Assembly: GCF_014638845.1 (NCBI RefSeq) | Contig: NZ_BMFP01000006.1 | Location: forward strand, 209,163-273,162 | DNA: 64,000 nucleotides | Direction of reading: 5' to 3' | From: Pontibacter amylolyticus | GTDB taxonomy: Bacteria > Bacteroidota > Bacteroidia > Cytophagales > Hymenobacteraceae | Shown here: piece after piece, positions 32,783 to 41,897 of the stretch | How positions within the stretch are numbered: the stretch's first letter is position 1 | How the letters are laid out: each line of letters begins with the position of its first letter | Notes under the pieces: generated by a model | Told to the model about the DNA's origin: nothing | Databases searched by the model: none | The model's input: the letters and a program-made list of their open reading frames with translations, nothing else | Position numbers and translations under genes: made by a program

Positions 32783-33970
32783 CTACCTTTTCGACTTTTT
32801 ACGGCGCTCCATCTCCTTGCTGATCAGCCCGAACTCTCGGCTGCTCTGCCCGGCAATAGCTGTGTTCTCGTTGGCGCGGCGCAGCAGGTAGGGCATCACC
32901 GACTCCACCGGACCGTAAGGCACGTACTTGGCTACGTTGTATCCTGCGTTGGCCAGGTTGTAGGACAGGTTGTCGCTCATGCCAAAAAGCTGGGCGAAGA
33001 ACACACGCTCATCGTTGGGCGCTATACCTTTCTCCTCCATCAGTTCCATCAGCAGGTAGCAGCTGGCTTCGTTGTGCGTGCCGGCGCAAAGCGATATGCG
33101 GTCGATGTGCTCGATGCAGAAGCGGAGGCCATCGTTGTATAGTTTGTCAGAGGCTTCTTTGGTCGGGTTGATCGGGCTTGGATAGCCTTGCTCTTCGGCA
33201 CGCCTGCGCTCTTTTTCCATGTAGGCACCGCGCACGGGCTTGGCTCCGAGTATATAGTTTTTGGCTACGGCATTCTCATAATCGCGTGCCAGTGCGTCGA
33301 GGCGGTCGTGGCGGTAGAGCTGGTACGTGTTGTACACGATGGCTTTCTCTTTGTTGTAGAGTTCCATCATGTCGTAGGCCATGTTGTCGATCGTGTCCTG
33401 AAACCAGCTTTCCTCGGCATCCACAAACACGCGCACGTCGGCTTCATGGCAACGCTGGCAAATGTCCTGCACCCGCTTCAGGCCACGCGCATAGGCGGCT
33501 TGCTCTTCAGCAGTGAGTTTTTCGCCTGCCTGCACTTTCTCCAGGAGCGCTGTGCTCAGCAGGCCTGTCACCTTAAACACCGAGAATGGGATGTTCTTGT
33601 TGCCACGGGCCTTCTCTACGGTGCGCAGGATCTCATCGCGTGTATCATCGAAGCTCTTTTCGGAGCCCTCGCCCTCTACCGAGTAGTCGAGGATGGTGCC
33701 GATGTTGTATTTGGCCAGTTCGCGGATGGCGCGCTCCGATTCCCCGATCGTTTCGCCGCCGCAGAAATGGTTGAAAATAGTAGGCTTGATGATAAACTTA
33801 ACCGGCAGGTGCAGTTTGAGCGCGAAGTTCAGCAGGTTGCCGCCCACTTTTACAAAGGTGTTGCTGTTCATGGATTTGAACAGCAGGTACATTTTATAAA
33901 GCTCAGCGTCGGACTTGGAAGAAAAAGCGACAGCTGTATCGTCGAAAGAAACGTTGGTAACCGGGTTCAT
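32783..33970 (-). CDS. putA: Proline dehydrogenase
   Basis: FAD-linked oxidation of proline to pyrroline-5-carboxylate, feeding electrons to quinone. 395 residues from the ATG at 33970 (24 codons inside the open frame, preferred because MNPVTNVSFDDTAVAF is the usual Bacteroidota start). Motifs DAEESWFQDTID near 200, YQLYRHDRLD, KPVRGAYMEKER near 265, and GTHNEASCYL near 316 with the FAD/substrate Arg pairs. A stand-alone PRODH without the dehydrogenase half; the symbol is given for the PutA N-terminal activity. Confidence 0.9.
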   Translation of the reverse strand: MNPVTNVSFDDTAVAFSSKSDAELYKMYLLFKSMNSNTFVKVGGNLLNFALKLHLPVKFIIKPTIFNHFCGGETIGESERAIRELAKYNIGTILDYSVEGEGSEKSFDDTRDEILRTVEKARGNKNIPFSVFKVTGLLSTALLEKVQAGEKLTAEEQAAYARGLKRVQDICQRCHEADVRVFVDAEESWFQDTIDNMAYDMMELYNKEKAIVYNTYQLYRHDRLDALARDYENAVAKNYILGAKPVRGAYMEKERRRAEEQGYPSPINPTKEASDKLYNDGLRFCIEHIDRISLCAGTHNEASCYLLMELMEEKGIAPNDERVFFAQLFGMSDNLSYNLANAGYNVAKYVPYGPVESVMPYLLRRANENTAIAGQSSREFGLISKEMERRKKSKR

Positions 33971-34116
33971 GTAATGGTGTGTTAATTGCCGCAAAGATAA
34001 GGTATGCGGTAACGTTTTACACCATAGAAGCCTGGTACCCAAGATTTATTTTGTACTGTTTTTCAGGGCAGCCATTCCCTTAAACCAGATCCGCTGCATA
34101 ACTGTTGTAATTGTCG

Positions 34117-34124
34117 TACCTTTG
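34117..34124 (+). promoter_or_regulatory. Predicted -7 box of the shikimate operon
   Basis: TACCTTTG fits TAnnTTTG, 18 bp before the ATG at 34143. No convincing -33 TTTG lies 19-20 bp upstream, so support is partial. Confidence 0.35.
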
Positions 34125-34142
34125 TATGGACAATTGACACCG

Positions 34143-35273
34143 ATGGATTTCAAAAATAAAGACACCTATTTCGCTGATTTGCTGGCTGAGCGCGGCAGGC
34201 CACTGGTGATTGCCGGTCCCTGCAGCGCTGAGAGTGAGCAGCAGGTCATGCAGACCGCCGAGGCCTTGAAAAAGCTGAATGTGCACCTCTTTCGGGCAGG
34301 TATCTGGAAGCCGCGCTCCCGTCCCAACACCTTTGAGGGGGTAGGGCTGCAAGGACTGGCGTGGCTGGCCCGCGTGAAGCAGGAACTGGGCATGCGCGTG
34401 ACGACCGAGGTAGCCACCGGTCGCCATGTGGAGGAGGCCCTGAAACAAGGTATAGACGTGCTGTGGATTGGCGCCCGCACCACCGTGAACCCCTTTGCCG
34501 TGCAGGAAATAGCCGATGCCTTGAGTGGGGTGAATATACCTGTGATGGTGAAAAACCCTGTGAACCCGGATCTGGCGCTCTGGATCGGAGCGATCGAGCG
34601 TATTTACCAGGCAGGTATAACCGACCTGGCTGCCATTCACCGTGGTTTCTCCTCATACCAACCTTCCAAGTACCGCAATGCGCCGGTATGGCAAATTCCG
34701 ATTGAGCTGAAAGCGCGTTTCCAGAACCTGCCCGTGATCGTGGACCCAAGTCACATTGGCGGTACCCGCGACTTGATCTATCCTCTGTCGCAGCGAGCAC
34801 TTGATATGGGCTGTGATGGTGTGATGATCGAGACACACCCGAATCCGGCGGAGGCCCTGAGCGACGCGGAGCAGCAGGTGACGCCAGCCACTTTGGCTGA
34901 TATACTGAGCAAGCTGCAGGTGCGCAAAACGAATTACGACGACGCGGAGCTGGTGAACCGGGCTGAGGAACTGCGTTTAAAGATTGATGCTGCCGACCAC
35001 GACCTGATCGGGGCGCTGGCGCAGCGCATGGCCTTGGTGGAGCAGATAGGGGAGTATAAAAAGCAGAACAACGTGCAGGTGCTGCAGCTCGAGCGCTGGA
35101 AGGAGATTTTCCGGACCCGCGCCGACTGGGCCGCTGAGGCAGGTATCAACCCGGCCTTTGTGGAAGAGCTCTACAAACTGATCCATGTGGAGTCCATCCG
35201 CAAACAAACCAGCATCATGCAGGCCGGGAATCCGGAAACAAAACCTAACACTGAGCCGGAACAGGCCTCGTAA
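34143..35273 (+). CDS. Bifunctional DAHP synthase / chorismate mutase
   Basis: First and branch steps of aromatic amino acid synthesis: condensation of PEP with erythrose-4-phosphate, and chorismate to prephenate. 376 residues. Residues 15-255 are the KDSA-like DAHP synthase barrel (IAGPCSAES, RAGIWKPRSRPNTFEG, GARTTVNPF, VKNPVNPD, IVDPSHIGG). About 270-355 is an AroQ-type chorismate mutase helix bundle (LRLKIDAADHDLIGALAQRM). The start is the ATG at 34143; a TTG lies seven codons before. The fusion allows prephenate-pathway feedback. It opens the operon with aroB and aroA. Confidence 0.93.
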   Translation: MDFKNKDTYFADLLAERGRPLVIAGPCSAESEQQVMQTAEALKKLNVHLFRAGIWKPRSRPNTFEGVGLQGLAWLARVKQELGMRVTTEVATGRHVEEALKQGIDVLWIGARTTVNPFAVQEIADALSGVNIPVMVKNPVNPDLALWIGAIERIYQAGITDLAAIHRGFSSYQPSKYRNAPVWQIPIELKARFQNLPVIVDPSHIGGTRDLIYPLSQRALDMGCDGVMIETHPNPAEALSDAEQQVTPATLADILSKLQVRKTNYDDAELVNRAEELRLKIDAADHDLIGALAQRMALVEQIGEYKKQNNVQVLQLERWKEIFRTRADWAAEAGINPAFVEELYKLIHVESIRKQTSIMQAGNPETKPNTEPEQAS

Positions 35274-35340
35274 GCGTATACCTGAACGCCGGTTTAAAGC
35301 CGCCGTTGTTATACCTATACCTGACGAAACAAAAATCATC

Positions 35341-36378
35341 GTGACTGAAAGCATATACATCGGGCGAGATGTGCTGCCGCAACTGAAAGCGGTGCTGCAG
35401 AACCTCGCCTTCTCTAAAATAGCCGTGCTGGTGGACGAGAACACCCTGCACCATTGCTATCCGCAGGTGAAGCCCCATTTGCCCGAGCATGACATCATAC
35501 AGATACAGAGCGGCGAGGCGCATAAAACGCTGCAGACCTGCGAGCATATCTGGCAGCGTATGACTGAGCTCAACCTGGACCGATGGTCGGTGCTGGTGAA
35601 CCTGGGTGGCGGCGTGATAGGGGATATGGGCGGTTTCTGTGCAGCCACGTTTAAGCGCGGGATGTACTTTGTGCAGGTGCCCACCACGCTGCTGGCGCAG
35701 GTGGATGCCAGCGTGGGCGGCAAAACAGGTATAGATTTCCACGGACTCAAGAACCACATCGGGGTATACAAAGAGCCGAAAGCCGTCATCATCGACCCGA
35801 CTTTTCTGAACACGCTGCCACAGCGCCAGCTCAAGTCAGGCTATGCCGAGATTATCAAGCACTGGCTAATCGCCGACGCGGCGGCCTTTGAGGAACAGCG
35901 CCATATCGGACTTTTCACTGAAGACTGGGACGCGCTGATCCGTCACTCGGTAGGTATAAAGTCAGCCGTGGTGGAGGCCGATCCGCTGGAGGGCGGCTAC
36001 CGCAAAGTGCTTAACTTCGGCCATACCGTGGGCCACGCCGTAGAAAGCTACCTGATGGAGAAGCCCGGCCGAGAACTGTTGCATGGCGAGGCCATTGCCG
36101 TGGGGATGCTCTGCGAGGCTTACCTTTCCGTGAAAAAAGAGTTGCTCACCAAACGGGAGCTGGACCAGATCGAGATGTTTATGGTTTCGATCTATGAGAA
36201 AGTAAAAATTACCGAAGAAGATATCCAAAGCATGGCTAAACTGGCTTTGCAGGACAAGAAAAATACGCATTCTACCATTAATTGCACCTTGTTGCAAGGT
36301 ATAGGCAGGGCCGTTTGGGACCAGCCTGTTACCCTTGCCGAAATACAGGAAGCCTTGCGCTACTACCAGCTACTATGA
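35341..36378 (+). CDS. aroB: 3-dehydroquinate synthase
   Basis: Second step of the shikimate pathway, NAD- and metal-dependent. 345 residues from the GTG at 35341 (VTESIYIGRDVL); no ATG lies near, so the GTG is the best start. Motifs: GEAHKT near 61 and NLGGGVIGDMGGF near 86 (NAD binding), QVDASVGGKTGID near 122, and metal ligands in GYAEIIKH, GHTVGHAVE and HGEA. It overlaps aroA by 4 bp (ATGA), so the two are coupled. Confidence 0.93.
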   Translation: MTESIYIGRDVLPQLKAVLQNLAFSKIAVLVDENTLHHCYPQVKPHLPEHDIIQIQSGEAHKTLQTCEHIWQRMTELNLDRWSVLVNLGGGVIGDMGGFCAATFKRGMYFVQVPTTLLAQVDASVGGKTGIDFHGLKNHIGVYKEPKAVIIDPTFLNTLPQRQLKSGYAEIIKHWLIADAAAFEEQRHIGLFTEDWDALIRHSVGIKSAVVEADPLEGGYRKVLNFGHTVGHAVESYLMEKPGRELLHGEAIAVGMLCEAYLSVKKELLTKRELDQIEMFMVSIYEKVKITEEDIQSMAKLALQDKKNTHSTINCTLLQGIGRAVWDQPVTLAEIQEALRYYQLL

Positions 36379-37604
36379 TTAAAACTCTTACTCTTTCGCA
36401 CCCGACAGGTATACTGAAGGGTCGTGTACAATTACCGGCCTCTAAAAGCGAAGCCAACCGCGCCTTGATCATCGCGGCCCTGGCAGGCGGGGAATCCGAA
36501 TTGCAGAACCTCTCCGAAGCCAACGATACTCAACTCCTGCAAAGGCTCCTGAAAAGCGACTCGGAGACCATTGACGCCGAAGACGCCGGCACGGTCATGC
36601 GCTTCCTGACGGCTTACTATGCCGTGACTGGCCAGCAGAAAACGCTCACCGGCACCGAACGCATGTGCCAGCGGCCGATCAAAGTGCTCGTGGAGGCCCT
36701 GCAGGAACTGGGCGCAGGTATAACCTATCTGGGTGAGGAAGGTTATCCGCCCCTCCAAATCAGCGGCTTTAAAGGCAGTGGTAAAAAGCACCTGAAAGTG
36801 CGCAGCGACATCAGCAGTCAGTATGTTTCGGCTTTGCTGATGGTGGCGCCCTTGCTGCCGGAAGGGCTGGAACTGGAACTGGAAGGCAAGATCGGCTCAC
36901 GGCCTTACATCGAAATGACCTTGGCTTTGATGAAGCATTTTGGGGTGGAGGCCAATTTTGAGGGCAACACGATCACGGTGCCGCATCAGGTATACCAGCC
37001 AGCGACGTTTGCGGTGGAATCGGATTGGTCGGCGGCCAGTTATTGGTACAGCATGGTGGCTTTAGCCAAAGAGGCGGATATTACCCTGCTCGGTTTGCGC
37101 GAAGACTCTCACCAGGGCGACAAAGCCATCGTGGACATCATGCGCCGCCTGGGCGTGTATACTGAGTTCAAGTCAGAAGGAGTGCGACTCACCAAGAAGC
37201 ATGCGGAGAAAAGAGTAGCGTTTGACTTCAGCAACTGCCCGGATCTGGCGCAAACCATCGTGGCGCTGTGTGCCGCATCCGGCGTGGCCGTCGAGATGAC
37301 CGGGCTGGAGAGCCTCCGCATCAAAGAAACGGACCGTATTCAGGCCCTGCAGATCGAGGTGCTGGCGATGGGCGCCTCCCTGGACGAGCGGACGCCAGGC
37401 ATTTTTCAGATGAACCCGACGCTGATGATCAACCGGGAATTGAATTTCAGGACGTACCAGGACCACCGCATGGCCATGGCTTTCGCTCCGATCGCTTTGC
37501 TGCAGCCTGTCCAGATTCAGGATCCGGAAGTGGTGCGCAAGTCCTACCCACGGTTTTGGGAGGATTTGGAGAAAATGGGGTTTGAGGTAAGGTATAACGA
37601 TTAA
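36375..37604 (+). CDS. aroA: 3-phosphoshikimate 1-carboxyvinyltransferase (EPSP synthase)
   Basis: Adds PEP to shikimate-3-phosphate. 409 residues from the ATG at 36375, which overlaps the aroB stop; the frame is open 31 codons further but that part lies inside aroB. Motifs: ASKSEANRALI near 18 with the PEP-binding Lys, AGTVMRFL near 75, RPIKVLVEAL near 100, SSQYVSALL, ESDWSAASYW near 218, and ETDRIQAL near 315. The 'DAGTVMRF' site differs from the LGNAGTAMRPL of class I enzymes, which bears on glyphosate class. I make no sensitivity claim. Confidence 0.93.
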   Translation: MIKTLTLSHPTGILKGRVQLPASKSEANRALIIAALAGGESELQNLSEANDTQLLQRLLKSDSETIDAEDAGTVMRFLTAYYAVTGQQKTLTGTERMCQRPIKVLVEALQELGAGITYLGEEGYPPLQISGFKGSGKKHLKVRSDISSQYVSALLMVAPLLPEGLELELEGKIGSRPYIEMTLALMKHFGVEANFEGNTITVPHQVYQPATFAVESDWSAASYWYSMVALAKEADITLLGLREDSHQGDKAIVDIMRRLGVYTEFKSEGVRLTKKHAEKRVAFDFSNCPDLAQTIVALCAASGVAVEMTGLESLRIKETDRIQALQIEVLAMGASLDERTPGIFQMNPTLMINRELNFRTYQDHRMAMAFAPIALLQPVQIQDPEVVRKSYPRFWEDLEKMGFEVRYND

Positions 37605-37610
37605 GGATTG

Positions 37611-38129
37611 ATGGAAAAGCGCTATTTGTACGGAGACGCCGGCCTGATCGAGGTGCTGTTGCCACAGTTTGAGCTGATGGAGACCTCTGCCGGTGGGTAT
37701 GCTGCCGTTTACAGAGACCCGCTTTCCAACTCCTTTTGGCTGAAGTACTACGCGACCGCAGCCGCGGACGGAGGAGGCTACCTCACGCTCATGCGGCTGC
37801 CAGCCCCTTCCACCGAAAAGCTGATCAACATTGCCATTCGCACGCTTTTCGAAGACGAAGCAGTGGCTGCCGTTTTGCGCCTGCTTGACGAAGAGGCAAT
37901 TGAGAAGAAAGAATTCCGTGAATTACTGATCGAGGAACTGGAGCAGGCAGTTGAAAAAGGCGAACTGCAACCCGATCGTGCCTTTCAGATTATCAAATTC
38001 GCGAACCTGGCTGACCCGATGAACAAACGGGAAGTGGTGGGGAAAACCAGTACAGCCGTGCAGGCAGATGCAGCCTATTTTGCAGGTATAGCCGAGCGGG
38101 CGGAGCGGTTGCTGAAGCGCCTTTCTTAG
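37611..38129 (+). CDS. Uncharacterised protein at the end of the aro operon
   Basis: 172 residues, cytoplasmic, six bp after aroA. A beta-rich N-terminal half (YLYGDAGLIEVLLPQFELME, SFWLKYYATAA) is followed by a helical Glu-rich region (AIEKKEFRELLIEELEQAVEKGEL) and an alanine-rich C-terminus. I recognise no family. Its tight placement suggests a link to the pathway or simple co-transcription. It overlaps the convergent gene by 4 bp. Confidence 0.6.
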   Translation: MEKRYLYGDAGLIEVLLPQFELMETSAGGYAAVYRDPLSNSFWLKYYATAAADGGGYLTLMRLPAPSTEKLINIAIRTLFEDEAVAAVLRLLDEEAIEKKEFRELLIEELEQAVEKGELQPDRAFQIIKFANLADPMNKREVVGKTSTAVQADAAYFAGIAERAERLLKRLS

Positions 38130-38935
38130 TGCGCTATACCTTGCTTGACTTCTTTCACAACCTCCTGCAAATACGCCGGTGCCTTTAGTAAGCGACTGCC
38201 ATACCAGCTGAACATTTCCCCATCCACTACTTTGATGACCGCCTCCGGGCACATTTCCTGAAACTCAGCAAAGTGCTTTTCCTGAAAAGGGTAGGGCTCG
38301 GATGACAGCAAGATCAGCTTGGGATTAGTAGCCTGCAACTGCTCCGGCGATACCTCGGGATAGCGGGGCTGATTGGCGAAGACATTACAAAAGCCGCAGC
38401 GCTGCAGCAGGTGGTCGATGAAGTTGTTGTTGCCCACGGCCATGTAGGGATTGCGCCAGATAAAGTAGGCGGTAGGGATAGCTGGTTGCACGGGTTGCAA
38501 AACATCGAAGCCAGCCGCTATACCTTGCACCAATTCCTGAGCCTTAGCCTCCGTTCTCGTCAACTGACCAATTTGACTGATCATTTCCAATGCGTCCTCC
38601 AAGGTATAAATATCACTCATCCAGACTGGATACTTCTCCTGCAGACTGGCTATACCTTCTTCGTAGTTCTCTTCTTTGTTCCCAATAATCAGATCAGGCT
38701 GAAGCTTATCAATCACCTCCAACTTAAAGTTCTTGGTGCCACCGATAATGTGCTTTTCTTTCACCTTCTCTTCTGGATGGATGCAAAACTTCGTGACGCC
38801 TACAAGGCGGTCTTGCAGCCCTAAGTCGAATAGGAGTTCAGTTTGAGAAGGCACCAGCGACACAATGCGCTGCGGCAAGTGCGGCAGCGTAACGGTACGG
38901 CCCATCTGGTCGGTGAAGGTATAGTGGAAGCGCAT
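38126..38935 (-). CDS. BtuF-like metal-receptor (helical-backbone) protein without a signal peptide
   Basis: 269 residues from the ATG at 38935. Periplasmic-binding-protein fold of the BtuF/FepB group: VSLVPSQTELLFDLGL near 24, a long backbone helix, then PDLIIGNKEENYEE near 78, and the second lobe with PKLILLSSEPYPF. Such proteins deliver vitamin B12, haem or siderophore-iron to ABC importers, and normally carry a signal peptide. None is present here (starts MRFHYTFTD). No permease or ATPase gene is near. It may act in the cytoplasm on a cobalamin-like ligand. Confidence 0.72.
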   Translation of the reverse strand: MRFHYTFTDQMGRTVTLPHLPQRIVSLVPSQTELLFDLGLQDRLVGVTKFCIHPEEKVKEKHIIGGTKNFKLEVIDKLQPDLIIGNKEENYEEGIASLQEKYPVWMSDIYTLEDALEMISQIGQLTRTEAKAQELVQGIAAGFDVLQPVQPAIPTAYFIWRNPYMAVGNNNFIDHLLQRCGFCNVFANQPRYPEVSPEQLQATNPKLILLSSEPYPFQEKHFAEFQEMCPEAVIKVVDGEMFSWYGSRLLKAPAYLQEVVKEVKQGIAH

Positions 38936-38970
38936 ATCCAAAAGTAAACAATTAGGGATGGCTTTAAAAC

Positions 38971-39007
38971 AAAAAACCACACAAGCCGCTCAGGGCTGTG
39001 TGGTTTC
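38971..39007 (-). terminator. Terminator of the M42 peptidase gene
   Basis: 13-bp stem AAACCACAC(A)AGCC (38974-38987, one bulge) with GGCTGTGTGGTTT (38994-39006). The T-run is on the minus strand. Confidence 0.7.
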
Positions 39008-39027
39008 TCTAAGGCTAAAAGTGATTT

Positions 39028-40098
39028 CTATTTCAGGTACCGGAAGTCCTGTTGGTCCTCAATTTTTAGCAGTGTTTCGTATATCAGTTTCGTCACGTTC
39101 TCTACGTCGTCTTTATGCACCGTCTCTACGGTCGTGTGCATGTACTTCAGTGGCAGGGAAATCAAAGCCGAAGCTACCCCCGCGTTAGAGTATGCAAACG
39201 CATCGGTGTCGGTTCCGGTTGCACGTGAAACAGCGGAGCGCTGGAATGGAATCTCTTTTTCCTGTGCGGTATTGATGATCAGGTCACGCAGGTTGTTCTG
39301 CACCGCCGGGCCATAGGCAATCACCGGGCCTTTGCCGCAGTGGATGTCGCCGCTGTTCTTTTTGTCGTACATCGGCGACTGCGTATCGTGCGTCACATCC
39401 GTGATGATGGCCACGTTCGGGTTGATGCGGTGCGCGATCATCTCAGCGCCGCGCAGGCCAATCTCTTCCTGTACCGAGTTCACGATGTACAGACCGAAAG
39501 GCAGTTTGTGCTTGCGCTCGTGGATCATACGGGCCACTTCAGCGATCATAAAACCACCCACGCGGTTATCCAATGCGCGACCTACGTAGAACTTGTCGTT
39601 CATCACCGTAAACTCGTCCTCGAACGTTGCCACGCAACCTACGTGTATACCCATTTTCTCCACTTCTTCACGGTTGCTGGCGCCACAGTCCAGGAACACC
39701 GTCTCGATGGTAGGAGCTTTGTCGTTCTCCACCTTACGCACGTGTATGGCCGGCCAACCGAAAACAGCTTTCACAATGCCTTTTGAGGTATAGATGTTTA
39801 CTCTTTTGGAGGGAGCGATCAAAGCGTCGGAGCCACCGTTACGCTTCAGGTATAGGTATCCTTCCGGCGTAATGTAGTTCACAAACCAGGAGATCTCGTC
39901 GGCGTGTGCTTCGATCACCACCTTGTACTCTGCCTCAGGGTTGATCACACCCACCACCGTACCGTACGTGTCAACAAAATAATCCTCAATGTAGGGCTTT
40001 ATGTACTCCAGCCAAAGCTTCTGGCCTTCTGACTCGAAGCCGGTAGGAGAGGAGTTATTCAGGTATTTTTCTAGAAAATCGAAAGATTCTTTTCTCAT
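39028..40098 (-). CDS. M42-family glutamyl/general aminopeptidase
   Basis: Cytoplasmic dimetal aminopeptidase forming tetrahedral shells in the TET family. 356 residues from the ATG at 40098; 17 open codons upstream are ignored because MRKESFDFLEKYL is the family start. Likely metal ligands: His in IEAHADEI, Asp in ALDNRVGG (bridging), Glu in SVQEEIGLRG (base and ligand), Asp in IITDVTHD and His in KYMHTTVE. Role: cutting short peptides after proteolysis, close to the ClpC gene. Confidence 0.9.
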   Translation of the reverse strand: MRKESFDFLEKYLNNSSPTGFESEGQKLWLEYIKPYIEDYFVDTYGTVVGVINPEAEYKVVIEAHADEISWFVNYITPEGYLYLKRNGGSDALIAPSKRVNIYTSKGIVKAVFGWPAIHVRKVENDKAPTIETVFLDCGASNREEVEKMGIHVGCVATFEDEFTVMNDKFYVGRALDNRVGGFMIAEVARMIHERKHKLPFGLYIVNSVQEEIGLRGAEMIAHRINPNVAIITDVTHDTQSPMYDKKNSGDIHCGKGPVIAYGPAVQNNLRDLIINTAQEKEIPFQRSAVSRATGTDTDAFAYSNAGVASALISLPLKYMHTTVETVHKDDVENVTKLIYETLLKIEDQQDFRYLK

Positions 40099-40140
40099 CA
40101 GGTTTTTATCAGTAATGTATACACAATGGTTGTTAAACAT

Positions 40141-40185
40141 AACGAGCATGTGTAGCCAGATGTTCTATGGCTGCACATGCCCGTT
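40141..40185 (-). terminator. Hairpin after the carboxylase gene
   Basis: 18-bp stem with two mismatches (40141-40158 with 40168-40185), nine-base loop. No strong T-run follows, so the termination role is moderate. Confidence 0.5.
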
Positions 40186-40196
40186 GTTCAATCCAG

Positions 40197-41756
40197 TTAA
40201 AGCGGAATATTTCCGTGCTTCTTACGTGGCAATGTGACGGCTTTGTTCTCCAGCATCTTGAAAGCTTTGATCAGCTTAGCGCGAGTTTCGTTCGGCATGA
40301 TCACCTCGTCGATGAAGCCACGGTGCGCGGCGCGGTATGGCGTCGCGAACTTGTCTTTGTACTCCTGCACCTTCTCGGCCAGTTTCGCAGCCGGATCTTC
40401 GGCTTCAGCGATCTCGCGCTTAAAGATGATCTCGGCAGCACCCTGCGCACCCATCACCGCGATCTCGGCAGTTGGCCAGGCGTAGTTCATGTCGGCACCG
40501 ATGTGCTTCGAGTTCATTACGTCATAGGCACCACCGTAAGCTTTGCGTGTAATCACCGTGATGCGCGGTACGGTCGCCTCGCAGAATGCATACAGCAACT
40601 TAGCTCCGTTGGTAATGATGCCACGCCACTCCTGGTCGGTACCTGGCAGGAAGCCCGGAACGTCTTCCAGTACCAGTAACGGCACGTTGAAGCTGTCGCA
40701 GAAACGCACGAAGCGGGCGGCCTTGGTACTAGCGTTGATGTCGAGTACGCCGGCGAGTACGGCAGGCTGGTTGCCCACGATGCCGATGCTGCGACCACCC
40801 AGACGGGCAAACCCTACCACGATGTTCTCACCGAAGTTCTTGTGTACCTCGAAGAAAGAGTCCGCGTCAATGATACCTTCGATCACCTCACGCATGTCGT
40901 AGGGCTGGTTCGGATTTTCAGGTATAATGGTGTCGAGCACGGCACGGGTTTCGTCCGCTTTTTCCTCGTAAGGTATAGACGGAGGTAGCTCCTCGCAGTT
41001 CTGCGGAATATAGCTCAACAGCGTCTTGATGTAGTTGATGCACTCCACTTCGTTGGCGCAGGAAAAGTGCGTCACGCCGCTCTTGGTGCTGTGTGTGCTG
41101 GCGCCACCCAGTTCTTCAGACGTCACGTTCTCGTGTGTTACCGTTTTCACCACGTTTGGTCCGGTCACGAACATGTACGACGTGTCCTCCACCATCATGA
41201 TAAAGTCGGTAATGGCAGGGGAGTACACCGCGCCACCGGCGCATGGGCCCATTATAGCCGAAATCTGAGGTATAACGCCAGAGGCCAGTGTGTTGCGGTA
41301 GAAGATATCCGCATAGCCGCCCAGCGATACCACGCCTTCCTGAATACGGGCACCCCCGGAGTCATTCAGACCGATCACCGGAGCACCGTTTTTCATAGCC
41401 AGTTCCATGATCTTCACGATCTTCTCGGCATGGGTTTCAGAAAGTGAACCGCCCAGCACAGTGAAGTCCTGCGAGAAAACGTATACCAGGCGGCCGTTGA
41501 TGGTGCCGTAACCGGTCACCACGCCGTCGCCGAGGTAGTACTGCTTGTCCAGACCAAAATCCTTGGAGCGGTGCATCACAAACTTGCCGATTTCCTCGAA
41601 AGAGTTCTCGTCCATCAAAAGGTGAATGCGCTCGCGGGCCGTCAGCTTGCCTTTTTTGTGCTGTGCTTCTATTCTGTCCTGTCCGCCGCCTAGCAAGGCT
41701 TCGGCGTTTTTGCGCTCCAGCGTTTCTATCTGGCTATTTCTGATTTCTCCTGCCAT
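40197..41756 (-). CDS. pccB: Acyl-CoA carboxylase beta (carboxyltransferase) subunit
   Basis: Carboxyltransferase half of propionyl-CoA carboxylase or of a related acyl-CoA carboxylase. It moves CO2 from biotin to the acyl-CoA. 519 residues from the ATG at 41756 ([20 protein letters not shown]); an in-frame TTG at 41804 is less likely. The core [23 protein letters not shown], and [16 protein letters not shown] are the enolate-binding crotonase-fold motifs of PccB. No biotin-carboxylase gene is next to it, so the partner lies elsewhere. Confidence 0.9.
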   Translation of the reverse strand: MAGEIRNSQIETLERKNAEALLGGGQDRIEAQHKKGKLTARERIHLLMDENSFEEIGKFVMHRSKDFGLDKQYYLGDGVVTGYGTINGRLVYVFSQDFTVLGGSLSETHAEKIVKIMELAMKNGAPVIGLNDSGGARIQEGVVSLGGYADIFYRNTLASGVIPQISAIMGPCAGGAVYSPAITDFIMMVEDTSYMFVTGPNVVKTVTHENVTSEELGGASTHSTKSGVTHFSCANEVECINYIKTLLSYIPQNCEELPPSIPYEEKADETRAVLDTIIPENPNQPYDMREVIEGIIDADSFFEVHKNFGENIVVGFARLGGRSIGIVGNQPAVLAGVLDINASTKAARFVRFCDSFNVPLLVLEDVPGFLPGTDQEWRGIITNGAKLLYAFCEATVPRITVITRKAYGGAYDVMNSKHIGADMNYAWPTAEIAVMGAQGAAEIIFKREIAEAEDPAAKLAEKVQEYKDKFATPYRAAHRGFIDEVIMPNETRAKLIKAFKMLENKAVTLPRKKHGNIPL

Positions 41757-41842
41757 GAAATGGGGTATATCTATTTTATCTGAGACTGATTGATTAATTG
41801 TCAAATTTAAAAACTATCAGCCGAAAACAGCTATAAACCAGA

Positions 41843-41880
41843 CAAAAAATAAGGGCTGCCCCACACGGGACAGCCCTTAT
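41843..41880 (-). terminator. Terminator of clpC
   Basis: 14-bp stem with one mismatch (41849-41862 with 41867-41880), loop ACAC, T-run on the minus strand from the A-run at 41844-41849. Confidence 0.85.
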
Positions 41881-41897
41881 ACCTTAGGTCTTATACC

